From DAONLM01 sp035406685 (GTDB taxonomy: Bacteria > Spirochaetota > GWE2-31-10 > MWDO01), in assembly GCA_035406685.1 (NCBI GenBank), contig DAONLM010000014.1, positions 1 to 29,461 of the forward strand: a stretch of 29,461 bases of DNA. Reading direction: 5' to 3'. Made by a program: the position numbers and the translations under genes. How positions within the stretch are numbered: position 1 is the stretch's first letter; each line of letters begins with the position of its first letter. Positions 7,611-16,251 of the stretch are shown here, one piece after another. The notes under the pieces were generated by a model that saw nothing but the letters and a program-made list of their open reading frames with translations, ran no database searches and was not told the DNA's origin.

Positions 7611-8153
7611 TCAATAGTATGTCTCAAAGCCCACTACTTGATAGCAATCGTTGTAGATTGCTTTGTAGAATGGGGTGGTGTTACCGGAAAAGTGGGATAA
7701 TTCTCTGCTCTTATTCCACTTTTTTATCTTTGTTAGTCTTAAGAATAACCTTAATGTTATTATACTACATTTCATCTCAACCCCGGTAATACCAAGTTTA
7801 TCATACTCTTCCAAAAAAAGTAGGATAATTCTCCTCAGTAAACAACCCATGCTGAAAAAATTAAGATCAGCATGGATCTTCTTCAAAAAACGATAGTCCT
7901 GTTTGGAAAGATATATATGAATTCTTGCATCACCATCTATTCTCTCATATCTATTACCATCTTCTTCCCCAAAACAATATCTCTTTTTTACCCTATTGCT
8001 ATAGATTTGCAATATATACAAAATAAGTCCAGAAAGAGAGACGTTGAATTTTTTTGCAATAGTTGCAAGTCTTTTTTTCATATCAGAGTTAACCACAATA
8101 TGTAACTCATGATCTACAGTATAGTTTTCTAAAATTTTACAAATGTTATTCAT
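7611..8153 (-). CDS. Tandem RHH-like protein (repeat copy B)
   Basis: A 180-residue protein with two strand-helix-helix modules that resemble ribbon-helix-helix DNA-binding units. Module 1 is about residues 16-54 (LHIVVNSDMKKRLATIAKKF, then SLSGLILYILQIYSNRV). Module 2 is about 73-116 (RIHIYLSKQDYRFLKKIHAD, then SMGCLLRRIILLFLEEY). Two modules in one chain could form an intramolecular pseudo-dimer. The basic, aromatic C-terminal tail (about 130-180, ending VVGFETYY) is almost identical in copy C. The layout and length recall the multicopy Leptospira family DUF1564, from memory and unchecked. The start is supported by a perfect AAGGAGG upstream of ATG. A DNA-binding role is inference; a toxin-antitoxin antitoxin is possible but no toxin is adjacent. 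Confidence 0.7.
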   Translation of the reverse strand: MNNICKILENYTVDHELHIVVNSDMKKRLATIAKKFNVSLSGLILYILQIYSNRVKKRYCFGEEDGNRYERIDGDARIHIYLSKQDYRFLKKIHADLNFFSMGCLLRRIILLFLEEYDKLGITGVEMKCSIITLRLFLRLTKIKKWNKSRELSHFSGNTTPFYKAIYNDCYQVVGFETYY

Positions 8154-8258
8154 AAAAAAATCCTCCTTAAAAATATTATAAAAATTATTTTCTATATATT
8201 AATCACAAAATTTTTAAAAAAATCCTTTACAACTTTTAGAAAAAATTTTAAAAATTTT

Positions 8259-8278
8259 TCTCTAAAAATAAAATCAAG
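8259..8278. repeat. Right terminal inverted repeat of copy B
   Basis: TCTCTAAAAATAAAATCAAG is the inverted partner of 7495-7516, with a 2-base gap. Confidence 0.5.
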
Positions 8279-8356
8279 TCTACTTCAGAAAAACCATTTA
8301 AATAAAAGTGTCAAGATAAATTAATATCAAATTTTTTATATTTAAAAATAAAATTT

Positions 8357-8385
8357 TTGACAAATTTAATAAATCTTGATATATG
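8357..8385 (+). promoter_or_regulatory. Consensus promoter implying a leaderless mRNA
   Basis: A perfect TTGACA (8357-8362), a 17-bp spacer and TATATG (8380-8385) put the transcription start near 8392, at or next to the ATG at 8393. No Shine-Dalgarno sequence precedes the ATG, which fits leaderless translation. Confidence 0.55.
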
Positions 8386-8392
8386 TTAAATC

Positions 8393-8938
8393 ATGGATTT
8401 TAAGAATGTTCTACTTTTTATAATAACCAAATTTGAAGAAAAGAAAATAAAATATGGGATCATTGGTGGTTTTGCATTGAGTCAGTATGGTGTTAATAGA
8501 GATATTTCTGATTTACATTTCTTTGCGGAAAGAGAGGATGCTGAAAAGATAGATAATGTTATGCAGGAGGCTGGTTATTCATGTTTTAATGCAAATCTTA
8601 ATGTGGCACAATACATATCTCCTTTAAAAGAGTTTGGAGAGATAGATTTTATATTTTCAAGAACAGAGATCGGTAGAACAATGCTTGAAAGAGTAAATAA
8701 ATTTGATATTTTTGGAAATAAGTTGAAAGTCAATATACTAAGGCCAGAAGATCTTATAGGATTAAAACTTCATGCCATTAGAAATGATCCTTCGAGAAAA
8801 GAAAAAGACCTGATAGATATAATATTGGTTCTAAAAATAAATAAAAATATAATAGACTTTTCTATAATAGAAAATTATTGTAATATTCTTAATCTTACCG
8901 ATATATATGAAACAATAATTAAAGGTATAAAAAAATAG
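8393..8938 (+). CDS. Nucleotidyltransferase-fold protein (AbiEii/MNT-like)
   Basis: A 181-residue protein with the pol-beta nucleotidyltransferase start YGIIGGFALSQYG, then NRDISDLHFF, a later acidic strand GEIDFIF, and an ILRPEDLIGLKLHAIRND segment ending in KDLIDI. That order is typical of AbiEii/DUF6036-type enzymes, often toxin components that modify tRNA or nucleotides. The usual D-x-D pair reads D40-L-H42, so the second metal Asp is His; activity may be weakened or lost. No cognate antitoxin gene (AbiEi-like) lies beside it. The neighbouring RHH gene is divergent and belongs to a repeat family, so pairing is doubtful. The start follows from the promoter position, not from a ribosome binding site. 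Confidence 0.75.
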   Translation: MDFKNVLLFIITKFEEKKIKYGIIGGFALSQYGVNRDISDLHFFAEREDAEKIDNVMQEAGYSCFNANLNVAQYISPLKEFGEIDFIFSRTEIGRTMLERVNKFDIFGNKLKVNILRPEDLIGLKLHAIRNDPSRKEKDLIDIILVLKINKNIIDFSIIENYCNILNLTDIYETIIKGIKK

Positions 8939-8998
8939 CCTGAATATCCTCAATAAAAAAATAAAAAAATTGTTATATAAAAAAATAAAAAAAAATAT

Positions 8999-9028
8999 TT
9001 GACAAAATTATATCAAAAAATTTATAAT
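8999..9028 (+). promoter_or_regulatory. Strong sigma-70 promoter of the Ig/barrel gene
   Basis: Both hexamers are perfect: TTGACA (8999-9004), an 18-bp spacer and TATAAT (9023-9028). Transcription should start near 9035, leaving a leader of about 48 bases with AAGGAG at 9071-9076, six bases before the ATG. Confidence 0.65.
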
Positions 9029-9082
9029 AAATAAAATAAAAATAGTTATTTTCTAAAATTAATAAAAGTCAAGGAGTAAAGT

Positions 9083-12000
9083 ATGAAAAAGTTTCTTCCC
9101 ATTTTCTTTGTTATTTTTGGTATATTTTTTATCTTTTCTGTGGATAACACTTCTGATACCACAATTAAGGATAATACGGCTGATTCAGTTAAGAAAAATT
9201 ATTTAAAAAGTGATTTAACTCAAAAAAAGAAAAAGAAATTTCTTGAGGATGAATATAAGGTAGAAATCGAAAAAAGAAATTCTTTAAAAGAAGAGAAAAA
9301 GGAAATTGAGAAAAAAATTTCTTCTTTAAAAAAAGAGATTAAAGGAATAGAAAAGAGCATAACTTCAATTGAAGATTCTCTTGTAAAATTTTATGAAAAA
9401 GAAAAGATTGATGAATTAAAGACTAAAAAGAGCGAGATACTACTTAAAAAGGGTAAGTTAGAAGAGGAACTTATCATTTTAACAAGAAGATTAAATGTTA
9501 TAAATAGAGATTTAAAGAAAAAAGTGGATAAATTCATATATGCTGATGGGACTCTTAACTGGAATAAGACATTTGATATCAGGGATATTCAAAATAGTCA
9601 GAAAGGGACATGGAGTATTACTGTTAAGGCAAAGGATGATATGGAGAATTACAGTAGAGAAGAGGCAATAAATATTAAGATTGATCCAAAATCAGATATC
9701 CCGATTTTAAATGTAATTAATCCAAAACCTTATGCTCGTGTTCCAGGGAATCTCATGGTAGTTGGAACAGCACTGGATGATGATGCCATTGATAGAATAG
9801 AAATTTCAGTAAATGGCGATAAGGAGAAGATAACATGTAATGGAAAAGATTTCTGGTTTATTAATATTTATACAAATGCAGAAGAGGATAAATATGATGC
9901 CTCTGTTGATGGGGAACACAAAATTTTTAAAAAGAACATGAAAGATGGTGAACATACACTCTATATAAGGGCATACGATATTAATGGCGTTCCAAGTGAA
10001 GAATTGGTTGTCCCATTTAATCTTGATAGAATGACCCCGGTTATAAAAGTAAAGAATCTTAATTCTGGTGCTATAATATCTGGTAGAATCAATCTTACTG
10101 GTACAGCAGAAGATGATAATGGTATAGTAAAAGTAGAATATTCTATTGATAATAGATACTCTTTTAATCCAGTATTAGGTTTTTCTTCTCTGGCTAAGGG
10201 TAATATAAAAGCAGGATGGAATTTTATCCTTGATTCAGATCAATTGATAGAAGGAACCCAGACAATATGGATAAGGGCACTCGATAAGGCTGGTTCTTAT
10301 GGCTATTTTCCATTGACAATTACAGTTGATCATCAAAAACCTGTTATCGGTATTCAGTATCCGAGAGATAAAGAGAAGGTTGGTAATAGAATTAATATAT
10401 ATGGATATGCAAAGGATAATGTTGATATAAAGGATGTATTTATAAAAGTAGAAGGACCTGGCGCTTATAATAAGATTCATAAGGCAGTAATATATTCTGG
10501 AAATCCATTCTGGTCATTTAATATGCATTCTGATTTTTCAAAAATAATCGATCCTTCTAAATTTAAAGATGGGTATTATAAAATTACAGCAATGGTAGAG
10601 GATGTTGCTGGCAACAGATCTGTTACATCTATTTCAGCATATTTGTCAGAAGATATAGCAAAACCAAAATTAAAATTAATGAGTTTTGAGGATTGGGATA
10701 GTTTTTCTACAATATTGCCTCTTTTTGGTAAGATAGAAAATGATGATGTAATGAAAGAGGTTCATGTTAATATATTTAATGAAAAGGATAATTCTCTTGT
10801 ATTCTCAAATATTGTTCCTTCTGAATTAACATTTTCTACTTATGTTAATATCTCTAATTTAGAAGAGGGGAAATATAGGGTAGAACTTGTGCCTGCTGAT
10901 TTTTATGTGAAGGGTAAACCCGAAGTGAAGAAATTTTGGATAGATAGAAGTTATCCTAAATTTGATATCGATTTAATTAATAAGAATTGGTCTGGAAAGG
11001 TATTTAAGGGTAAAATAGATCTTCCTTTAAAAGTAATAAAATATGGCAATTTAAAAGAGGTAAGATATTCATTTTTAGAGCCAATTGGTTTAAGAAATTT
11101 TATCCCAGAAAAAGAGTTAAAATTTAAGCAGGGTTCTAAGGTTGGAGAGTTTGAAATTGATAGTATAAAAGAGGATTTTGCAAAGAGTGGAATAAACGTT
11201 CAGAAAGGATTAATACTTGTGAAATTAACAGCAATAGATAGTGGAAATAAAAGATCAAATTTATTAGTTCCTATTTTTGTCGATGCAAAAGAGCCTTTTG
11301 TTAAAGGAAATTTTGTTGAGAATAAACTCTTATTAAATAAAGATGAGACTTTAATAATCGATGATGATCAGATTTTGGCTTCCTGTGAAATTTTACTTGA
11401 AAAAGATCCCAAAAATATTGAAAAGAAGAGCATAAATTTAGGTGAAGAAACTGAAGTTGCTTTAAAGACAAAGATGGGTGATAAATTTGCTACTTATAAA
11501 TTAACAGTGATAGCCAGTGATAAGGCTGGTAATGAATTTAAGAAAGAATTTACCATTGATTGTAAGGATGCAAAACAGGATGAATACAAATTAAAAATTG
11601 TAACAACTAAAAAAGATAATAAAATATATAATGAAAGTCCAATTGTATTTGTTCAGAAAGATAGTTTCGGTATAGATGAACTTTCCAATTTTTATGTTTT
11701 TGCTCCATCTAACCTTAATGAAATTCATTTTATAATTGATAAGGATGATGAGGCAAATTTAATAAATAGTGATATGGGCATCTATTTTTATTCAATAACG
11801 GATGAATTGAGAAAAAATATAAAGATAGGGGATTCAAATTTAGCGATTAAGGGTGTTGATAAAAATACAAAAAATATTTCTACTATTAAAAATATTGTGT
11901 TGAAGAATGATCTACTTGATCCGAGCGCAAAAATTATATGGCCGCCATCATATCTTGCTTTTAATAAATCAATAACTCTATATGGAATTGCTTATGATGA

Positions 12001-15000
12001 TTCTGATAAAGTTACTGTTCAATACACTATAGATAATAGTGGTGATGCTAATTTTATGGATTTACCAATCATTAATAACTTTGACATTAATAAAATAGAG
12101 GTACCAAAAATAGTTCCTTTTGAAAGAGATAAAAAAGAAAGTTTAGCAGATTATCTTTCGGTTTATTCAACAGAGATTCCAGACAATGCCAAATTGTTTA
12201 AATTAGACCTACCTTTAAATGAAATGAAGGATGGTGAGCACGTATTTACTTTTAAGATTATAGACAATGCAGGTAGAGAGACAATTACTAAATCTGTTAT
12301 TATTCTTGATAGAACAGAGCCAGAGATAAAGATCTGGTCACCAACAGAAGAGGATAGGCTAAATGGTAAGATAAGTATAAGAGGAGAGGCTTCTGATAAT
12401 AACTATCTTGCAACAGTTCTTTTTAAACTCAATGATAATTATGTAATTGCAGATGGAAGATTTATATGGGATGGTTTATACAATCTTTATGATAGAGATG
12501 ATGTTGATTTAGAAAAGGATGAGACAAGTGATCTTACTCTTGAGATATTTGCTTATGACTCTGCTGGTAATAAAAAACTTATTAATCAAAATATAGTACT
12601 TGATACAAGATCTGATAGACCAAAAGTATTTATAAATAATCCTTCTGTTGAAGACCAGAGATATGCAAGTGATATTGAACTCGCAGGAGTAGCTCTTGAC
12701 GATGATGGAGTTGAATGGGTTGAATATAGAATAGATAAAGGTAAAATAAAGTCTGATGGAACTATATTAGAAGATACGCCATCTGAATCTGATTCATGGG
12801 AGACTTTAGAGATAGAGAAGGGTAAGCCAAACTGGAATGTTTTGATAAAGAGTGGATTAATGCCTGCAGGGAGTCATACTCTTGAGGTAAGATGTTATGA
12901 TATACCCGGACTTGTTAGTAAGACAGAAACTATCACTTTTCAGGTTGATTTAGAAAACCCGGATATTAAATTAACTGCTCCTATTACAGGGACATATCTA
13001 CAAGGGGAGCGTATAATTATGGGTAAGGCTTCTGATCCAAATGGTATTTCATCTGTTGAGATAAGCACGAATAATGGATGGACATTTGTGCCAGCCGAAG
13101 GTAAAGAGACATGGATGTATTATCTTGATTCTGGAGCATATCCAGATGGTGTTATGAAATTTCTTATTAAGGCAAGGGATAGAGCTGGTTCTGATGCTTT
13201 CTCATTTGCAATGTATAATATAGACAATACAAAGCCAGAGATAGAGATACTTAGCCCAAAGGATAGCATGGCAATTAATAATAAATTTACAATTATAGGT
13301 AGGGCAAAGGATAATATAAGTATTTCTAAGGTAATGGTAAAAATTGTTCAGGATGGTAAGTATCTATTGTCAAATACAGATAATGAAGGTTTTGTAGAGG
13401 TAAATGGAAAGGAAGCATGGTCTTATGAAATAGATGTTTCTGATACAAGAAAATGGATACCTAATAGGAATTGTCAATTAATAGCAAAAGTAATAGATCA
13501 TGCTGGCAATACAAATGAAAGAACGCTAAACTTTATGGTGGATCCAAGATCTGATTTACCTGTTGTTTCACTTGATCAGCCGCAGCCCAATCAGCATCTT
13601 ACCGGTGAGATATTAGAATTTTTTGGGACATCATATGATGATGATGGAATTGAGGCAGTTTATGTAAAGATCGATGATATGGAAGAGGTAAAGGCTGAAG
13701 GAACAACGATGTGGAGTTTCCAGTTGCCAACAGCCTTTTTGACACCCGGAGTTCATAGAATAACGGTTGTTGCAAAAGAGAAGAGTGTTGATGGTAAAGA
13801 GGGTAAATTGTCTGGTCCAATTACAAGGCTATTCTATTTTGATGAGGCTGGAATTGTAGTTAGAGTAAAATCTCACATAAATGGTGCACCAATGGAGCAT
13901 AGGCCATGGCTTAAGGGTGAGGCTTTTTACTATGAAAAGGATCTTGAGCTAAAGATAAAGAAGGCAATACAGGAGAAAAAATATCATCAGTTAAGAAAGA
14001 AATATAGAAGAAATCCAGAAAAAATTCCTCAACTCGAAAAAATACCTGTTAGTGTTTATGAAGTAAAAGCAGAGAAATCTAAATATTTATATAAAAATAG
14101 AGTAAAGAATATATATCTCAGTCTTGACAATGGTAATACGTATGAAAAGAATTTAGGAGGAACTAGATACTGGATGACAAGAGTACAGACTCAATATTTA
14201 CAGGATGGGACTCATATGCTTCAAATAAAATCAGATTCGGAGAAATACGAGAATTTGAATTTCTTTAAAATAGTAATAGATAGAAATATTCCAAAGGTAA
14301 CCATAGATAAACCTTATGAGGGATCAGCTCATAATGAGACAGTTTTTGTAAGAGGCTCTGCTGATGATAATGGTAAAGTTAGTGAAGTAAAAATATTATT
14401 TAAGAGATTTGATAAAGATCTTGGTAAAGTGCCAAAGTTTATTCAAGGTATATATTTGTGGGGACAGATCTTTAGTGGACCTTATGTTTCTGGTGGTTTT
14501 GGATTTAGTTTCTTTGATGATATAGTTAGAGTAGAGGGGTTATTTGGCTGGATACCTACCCCAGAAAACGTTACTGATCTTGGAATTGATATTTATGATC
14601 AGAGTTTGTTTGCACCTTATTGGGGATGGGTTCATGGAAAATATGAGCCAAGATTTTCTGGTTTTTCACTTGGAGGCAAACTTGTTGCAAGAGTTGCTGA
14701 TATTCCATGGGAATTCTTCTGGGGAGAGGACTTTAGTAATTTCTCCTGGTCAGTCGCAGTTGGTGCTGGATTCTACTGGGTAACAGGGTATGGTGGTTCT
14801 CCAAGAGAGGTTAACTGGGATATAAACAAGAGTAAAGTTGTTGCTGGATTTATGTATCAGATAGATCTTTTTAGAATAGATAAATTAGGATTTTTCAGAA
14901 AGTTTGCCATATATTTTGAAAATTCTTTCTACTTTATTGCATCAGAGGTTCAGAGTGAACTAACACCTCAATTTGGATTTGGTATAAGGAATGCTTTCTG

Positions 15001-15022
15001 GGCACAGGAAAAGAAGCAATAA
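9083..15022 (+). CDS. Giant Ig-repeat envelope protein with C-terminal beta-barrel
   Basis: A 1979-residue exported protein. Order: signal peptide (about 1-20), Lys/Glu-rich coiled coil (about 45-150), about a dozen bacterial Ig-like repeats (about 165-1780) and a C-terminal region of about 195 residues. Repeats follow the pattern P-x-I-x-I-x-x-P, then G-x-A-x-D-D-x-G-I-x-x-V-E-x-x-I-D, W-x-x-x-L, DGxHxIxIxAxDxAGN; examples start at ALDDDGVEWVEYRIDKG and SYDDDGIEAVYVKIDD. The C-terminal region (from about 1784) alternates aromatic and glycine residues (VSGGFGFSFFDD, FGFGIRNAFW), suggesting an outer-membrane barrel of about eight strands. It looks like a surface stalk or envelope tether. The last Ig module appears cut short where the barrel begins. 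Single-gene unit between a strong promoter and a terminator. Confidence 0.85.
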   Translation: MKKFLPIFFVIFGIFFIFSVDNTSDTTIKDNTADSVKKNYLKSDLTQKKKKKFLEDEYKVEIEKRNSLKEEKKEIEKKISSLKKEIKGIEKSITSIEDSLVKFYEKEKIDELKTKKSEILLKKGKLEEELIILTRRLNVINRDLKKKVDKFIYADGTLNWNKTFDIRDIQNSQKGTWSITVKAKDDMENYSREEAINIKIDPKSDIPILNVINPKPYARVPGNLMVVGTALDDDAIDRIEISVNGDKEKITCNGKDFWFINIYTNAEEDKYDASVDGEHKIFKKNMKDGEHTLYIRAYDINGVPSEELVVPFNLDRMTPVIKVKNLNSGAIISGRINLTGTAEDDNGIVKVEYSIDNRYSFNPVLGFSSLAKGNIKAGWNFILDSDQLIEGTQTIWIRALDKAGSYGYFPLTITVDHQKPVIGIQYPRDKEKVGNRINIYGYAKDNVDIKDVFIKVEGPGAYNKIHKAVIYSGNPFWSFNMHSDFSKIIDPSKFKDGYYKITAMVEDVAGNRSVTSISAYLSEDIAKPKLKLMSFEDWDSFSTILPLFGKIENDDVMKEVHVNIFNEKDNSLVFSNIVPSELTFSTYVNISNLEEGKYRVELVPADFYVKGKPEVKKFWIDRSYPKFDIDLINKNWSGKVFKGKIDLPLKVIKYGNLKEVRYSFLEPIGLRNFIPEKELKFKQGSKVGEFEIDSIKEDFAKSGINVQKGLILVKLTAIDSGNKRSNLLVPIFVDAKEPFVKGNFVENKLLLNKDETLIIDDDQILASCEILLEKDPKNIEKKSINLGEETEVALKTKMGDKFATYKLTVIASDKAGNEFKKEFTIDCKDAKQDEYKLKIVTTKKDNKIYNESPIVFVQKDSFGIDELSNFYVFAPSNLNEIHFIIDKDDEANLINSDMGIYFYSITDELRKNIKIGDSNLAIKGVDKNTKNISTIKNIVLKNDLLDPSAKIIWPPSYLAFNKSITLYGIAYDDSDKVTVQYTIDNSGDANFMDLPIINNFDINKIEVPKIVPFERDKKESLADYLSVYSTEIPDNAKLFKLDLPLNEMKDGEHVFTFKIIDNAGRETITKSVIILDRTEPEIKIWSPTEEDRLNGKISIRGEASDNNYLATVLFKLNDNYVIADGRFIWDGLYNLYDRDDVDLEKDETSDLTLEIFAYDSAGNKKLINQNIVLDTRSDRPKVFINNPSVEDQRYASDIELAGVALDDDGVEWVEYRIDKGKIKSDGTILEDTPSESDSWETLEIEKGKPNWNVLIKSGLMPAGSHTLEVRCYDIPGLVSKTETITFQVDLENPDIKLTAPITGTYLQGERIIMGKASDPNGISSVEISTNNGWTFVPAEGKETWMYYLDSGAYPDGVMKFLIKARDRAGSDAFSFAMYNIDNTKPEIEILSPKDSMAINNKFTIIGRAKDNISISKVMVKIVQDGKYLLSNTDNEGFVEVNGKEAWSYEIDVSDTRKWIPNRNCQLIAKVIDHAGNTNERTLNFMVDPRSDLPVVSLDQPQPNQHLTGEILEFFGTSYDDDGIEAVYVKIDDMEEVKAEGTTMWSFQLPTAFLTPGVHRITVVAKEKSVDGKEGKLSGPITRLFYFDEAGIVVRVKSHINGAPMEHRPWLKGEAFYYEKDLELKIKKAIQEKKYHQLRKKYRRNPEKIPQLEKIPVSVYEVKAEKSKYLYKNRVKNIYLSLDNGNTYEKNLGGTRYWMTRVQTQYLQDGTHMLQIKSDSEKYENLNFFKIVIDRNIPKVTIDKPYEGSAHNETVFVRGSADDNGKVSEVKILFKRFDKDLGKVPKFIQGIYLWGQIFSGPYVSGGFGFSFFDDIVRVEGLFGWIPTPENVTDLGIDIYDQSLFAPYWGWVHGKYEPRFSGFSLGGKLVARVADIPWEFFWGEDFSNFSWSVAVGAGFYWVTGYGGSPREVNWDINKSKVVAGFMYQIDLFRIDKLGFFRKFAIYFENSFYFIASEVQSELTPQFGFGIRNAFWAQEKKQ

Positions 15023-15044
15023 AATAATTTTTTAGAAATAGAGT

Positions 15045-15082
15045 AAAAAAGCCCCGGCAATTTTAAAAAGCCGGGGTTTTTT
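15045..15082 (+). terminator. Intrinsic terminator of the Ig/barrel gene
   Basis: CCCCGGC (15052-15058) pairs with GCCGGGG (15070-15076), with an AT-rich loop, an A-run before and a T-run after. It is the strongest GC hairpin in the window and its symmetry could stop transcription from both sides. Confidence 0.9.
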
Positions 15083-15297
15083 ATAATTAAAATTATATCT
15101 AATTTATTTTAATTAGAATAAATTTTTTTTATTTTATTGATTTTTTTAAATTTTTGTGTAATATATAATATAATTAGAAGAAATTGGTTTTTAAATTATA
15201 TTATCATAGAGATCTATTTTTATTAGTTTGAAAATTTTAGAATTGAGATTTTTAGGGTTATTTTGTGTAAAAAATATAATAATTTTTTGGAGTAAAT

Positions 15298-16221
15298 ATG
15301 GATAATAATAAATTGAATAATGGTTTAGATTCTAATAACAATAAAGTTTCTAATAATAATCAAGTTGATGAATATTTATTTAAAAAAAATGCCTTTATGA
15401 AAAAAGTTGTTGATCTTATTATGGAGGATGATGTTAATAGAGATTATTTTATTTTGCAGATAGAATATCTTTTAAGAAATAAAAGAAAGAAATTTTACTC
15501 AAAATTATTAGAAATGTTTGTCCACTTACAATTTTCAGAGAAAGAGGCTAAAGTTCATTGGCAGAATATTATTGAGCATTGTTTCTATTTAAACAAAGAA
15601 CTGGCAAGAAATGTAGGGTTAAGAGTTGCAATGGTTGATTATTTTATTAATCAGAATAGAATTCTTAGTAATCCAATGTTAATAGAGATTCATATATTCA
15701 GACAGACAGAGAGAATGGCGATGATAGACGGGCTTACCGGCGTATTTAATAGAAGATATTTTGATCTTGCATTAAGAAAAGAGTTTAAGAGAGCAATAAG
15801 ATATAATAAGACATTCTCTATTGTTAATATATATATTGACGATTTTAAGAAATTAAATGATACAATGGGGCATCTTTATGGTGATGTTGTTTTAAAAAAG
15901 TTTGCAGAATTCTTAAAAAATTCCTGTAGGGGTGAGGATATTGTATGCAGATATGGTGGCGCTGAATTTATGGTTATATTACCAGAGATAAATAAAAATC
16001 AGGCATACTCTTTTCTTGAGAGATTAAAAAGACATCTTAAAGATATAACTTTTTCAAAGATAAAAAATGAGTTTTCTTCTTTAACTTTTAGTGCTGGTAT
16101 TGCTAATTTCCCAGAGCATTCTACTACTATAATTGATCTTTTAGAATCTGTTGATAAGGCATTATTTATTGCAAAAAGTTTTGGCAAAGATAGAATAGTG
16201 ATATATGACGAGACATTATAA
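15298..16221 (+). CDS. Degenerate GGDEF protein, probable c-di-GMP receptor
   Basis: 307 residues: an Asn-rich N-terminus (1-25), a helical region (about 26-135) that I recall from spirochaetal GGDEF proteins (AMVDYFINQN), then a GGDEF domain (about 140-303) with normal DGLTGVFNRRYF, KxxND (N187), GH and D196. The two residues that hold catalytic magnesium are changed: the first Asp of DxDxFK is Y179, and the third residue of GGDEF is A222 (RYGGAEF). The allosteric c-di-GMP site R211-G-E-D214 is intact at the normal five-residue spacing. This predicts a cytoplasmic protein that binds c-di-GMP, and perhaps GTP, without making it. Start supported by GGAG before ATG. Confidence 0.9.
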   Translation: MDNNKLNNGLDSNNNKVSNNNQVDEYLFKKNAFMKKVVDLIMEDDVNRDYFILQIEYLLRNKRKKFYSKLLEMFVHLQFSEKEAKVHWQNIIEHCFYLNKELARNVGLRVAMVDYFINQNRILSNPMLIEIHIFRQTERMAMIDGLTGVFNRRYFDLALRKEFKRAIRYNKTFSIVNIYIDDFKKLNDTMGHLYGDVVLKKFAEFLKNSCRGEDIVCRYGGAEFMVILPEINKNQAYSFLERLKRHLKDITFSKIKNEFSSLTFSAGIANFPEHSTTIIDLLESVDKALFIAKSFGKDRIVIYDETL

Positions 16222-16222
16222 A

Positions 16223-16250
16223 AAAAAGGGGCTATTTAAAGCCCCTTTTT
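16223..16250. terminator. Bidirectional terminator between GGDEF and hydrogenase genes
   Basis: GGGGC (16228-16232) pairs with GCCCC (16241-16245), flanked by an A-run and a T-run. It begins one base after the GGDEF stop and ends one base before the hydrogenase stop on the minus strand, so it serves both. Confidence 0.88.
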
Positions 16251-16251
16251 A

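Larger units (their letters stand above)
7495..8278 (-). mobile_element. RHH-gene repeat unit (copy B) with imperfect terminal inverted repeats
   Basis: A ~784-bp unit carrying one RHH-like gene. Its left end, CTTGAGATTTTATTTTTAGA (from 7495), matches the reverse complement of its right end (8259-8278) over about 20 bases with a 2-base gap. The left end plus the 3' part of the gene recurs at 29199-29461, and a diverged flank at 791-857. No transposase is encoded and no target-site duplication is obvious. If mobile, it would be non-autonomous. The AT-richness makes the inverted repeat less striking than its length suggests. Confidence 0.5.

Noticed and set aside
7611..8938. A toxin-antitoxin pair of the RHH gene and the nucleotidyltransferase
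   Set aside because: The genes are divergent, separated by the repeat end and about 240 bases, and the RHH gene has copies elsewhere without such a partner.
10235..10480. Minus-strand frame inside the giant Ig gene
   Set aside because: Shadow of the repeats; no start signal and no recognisable protein.
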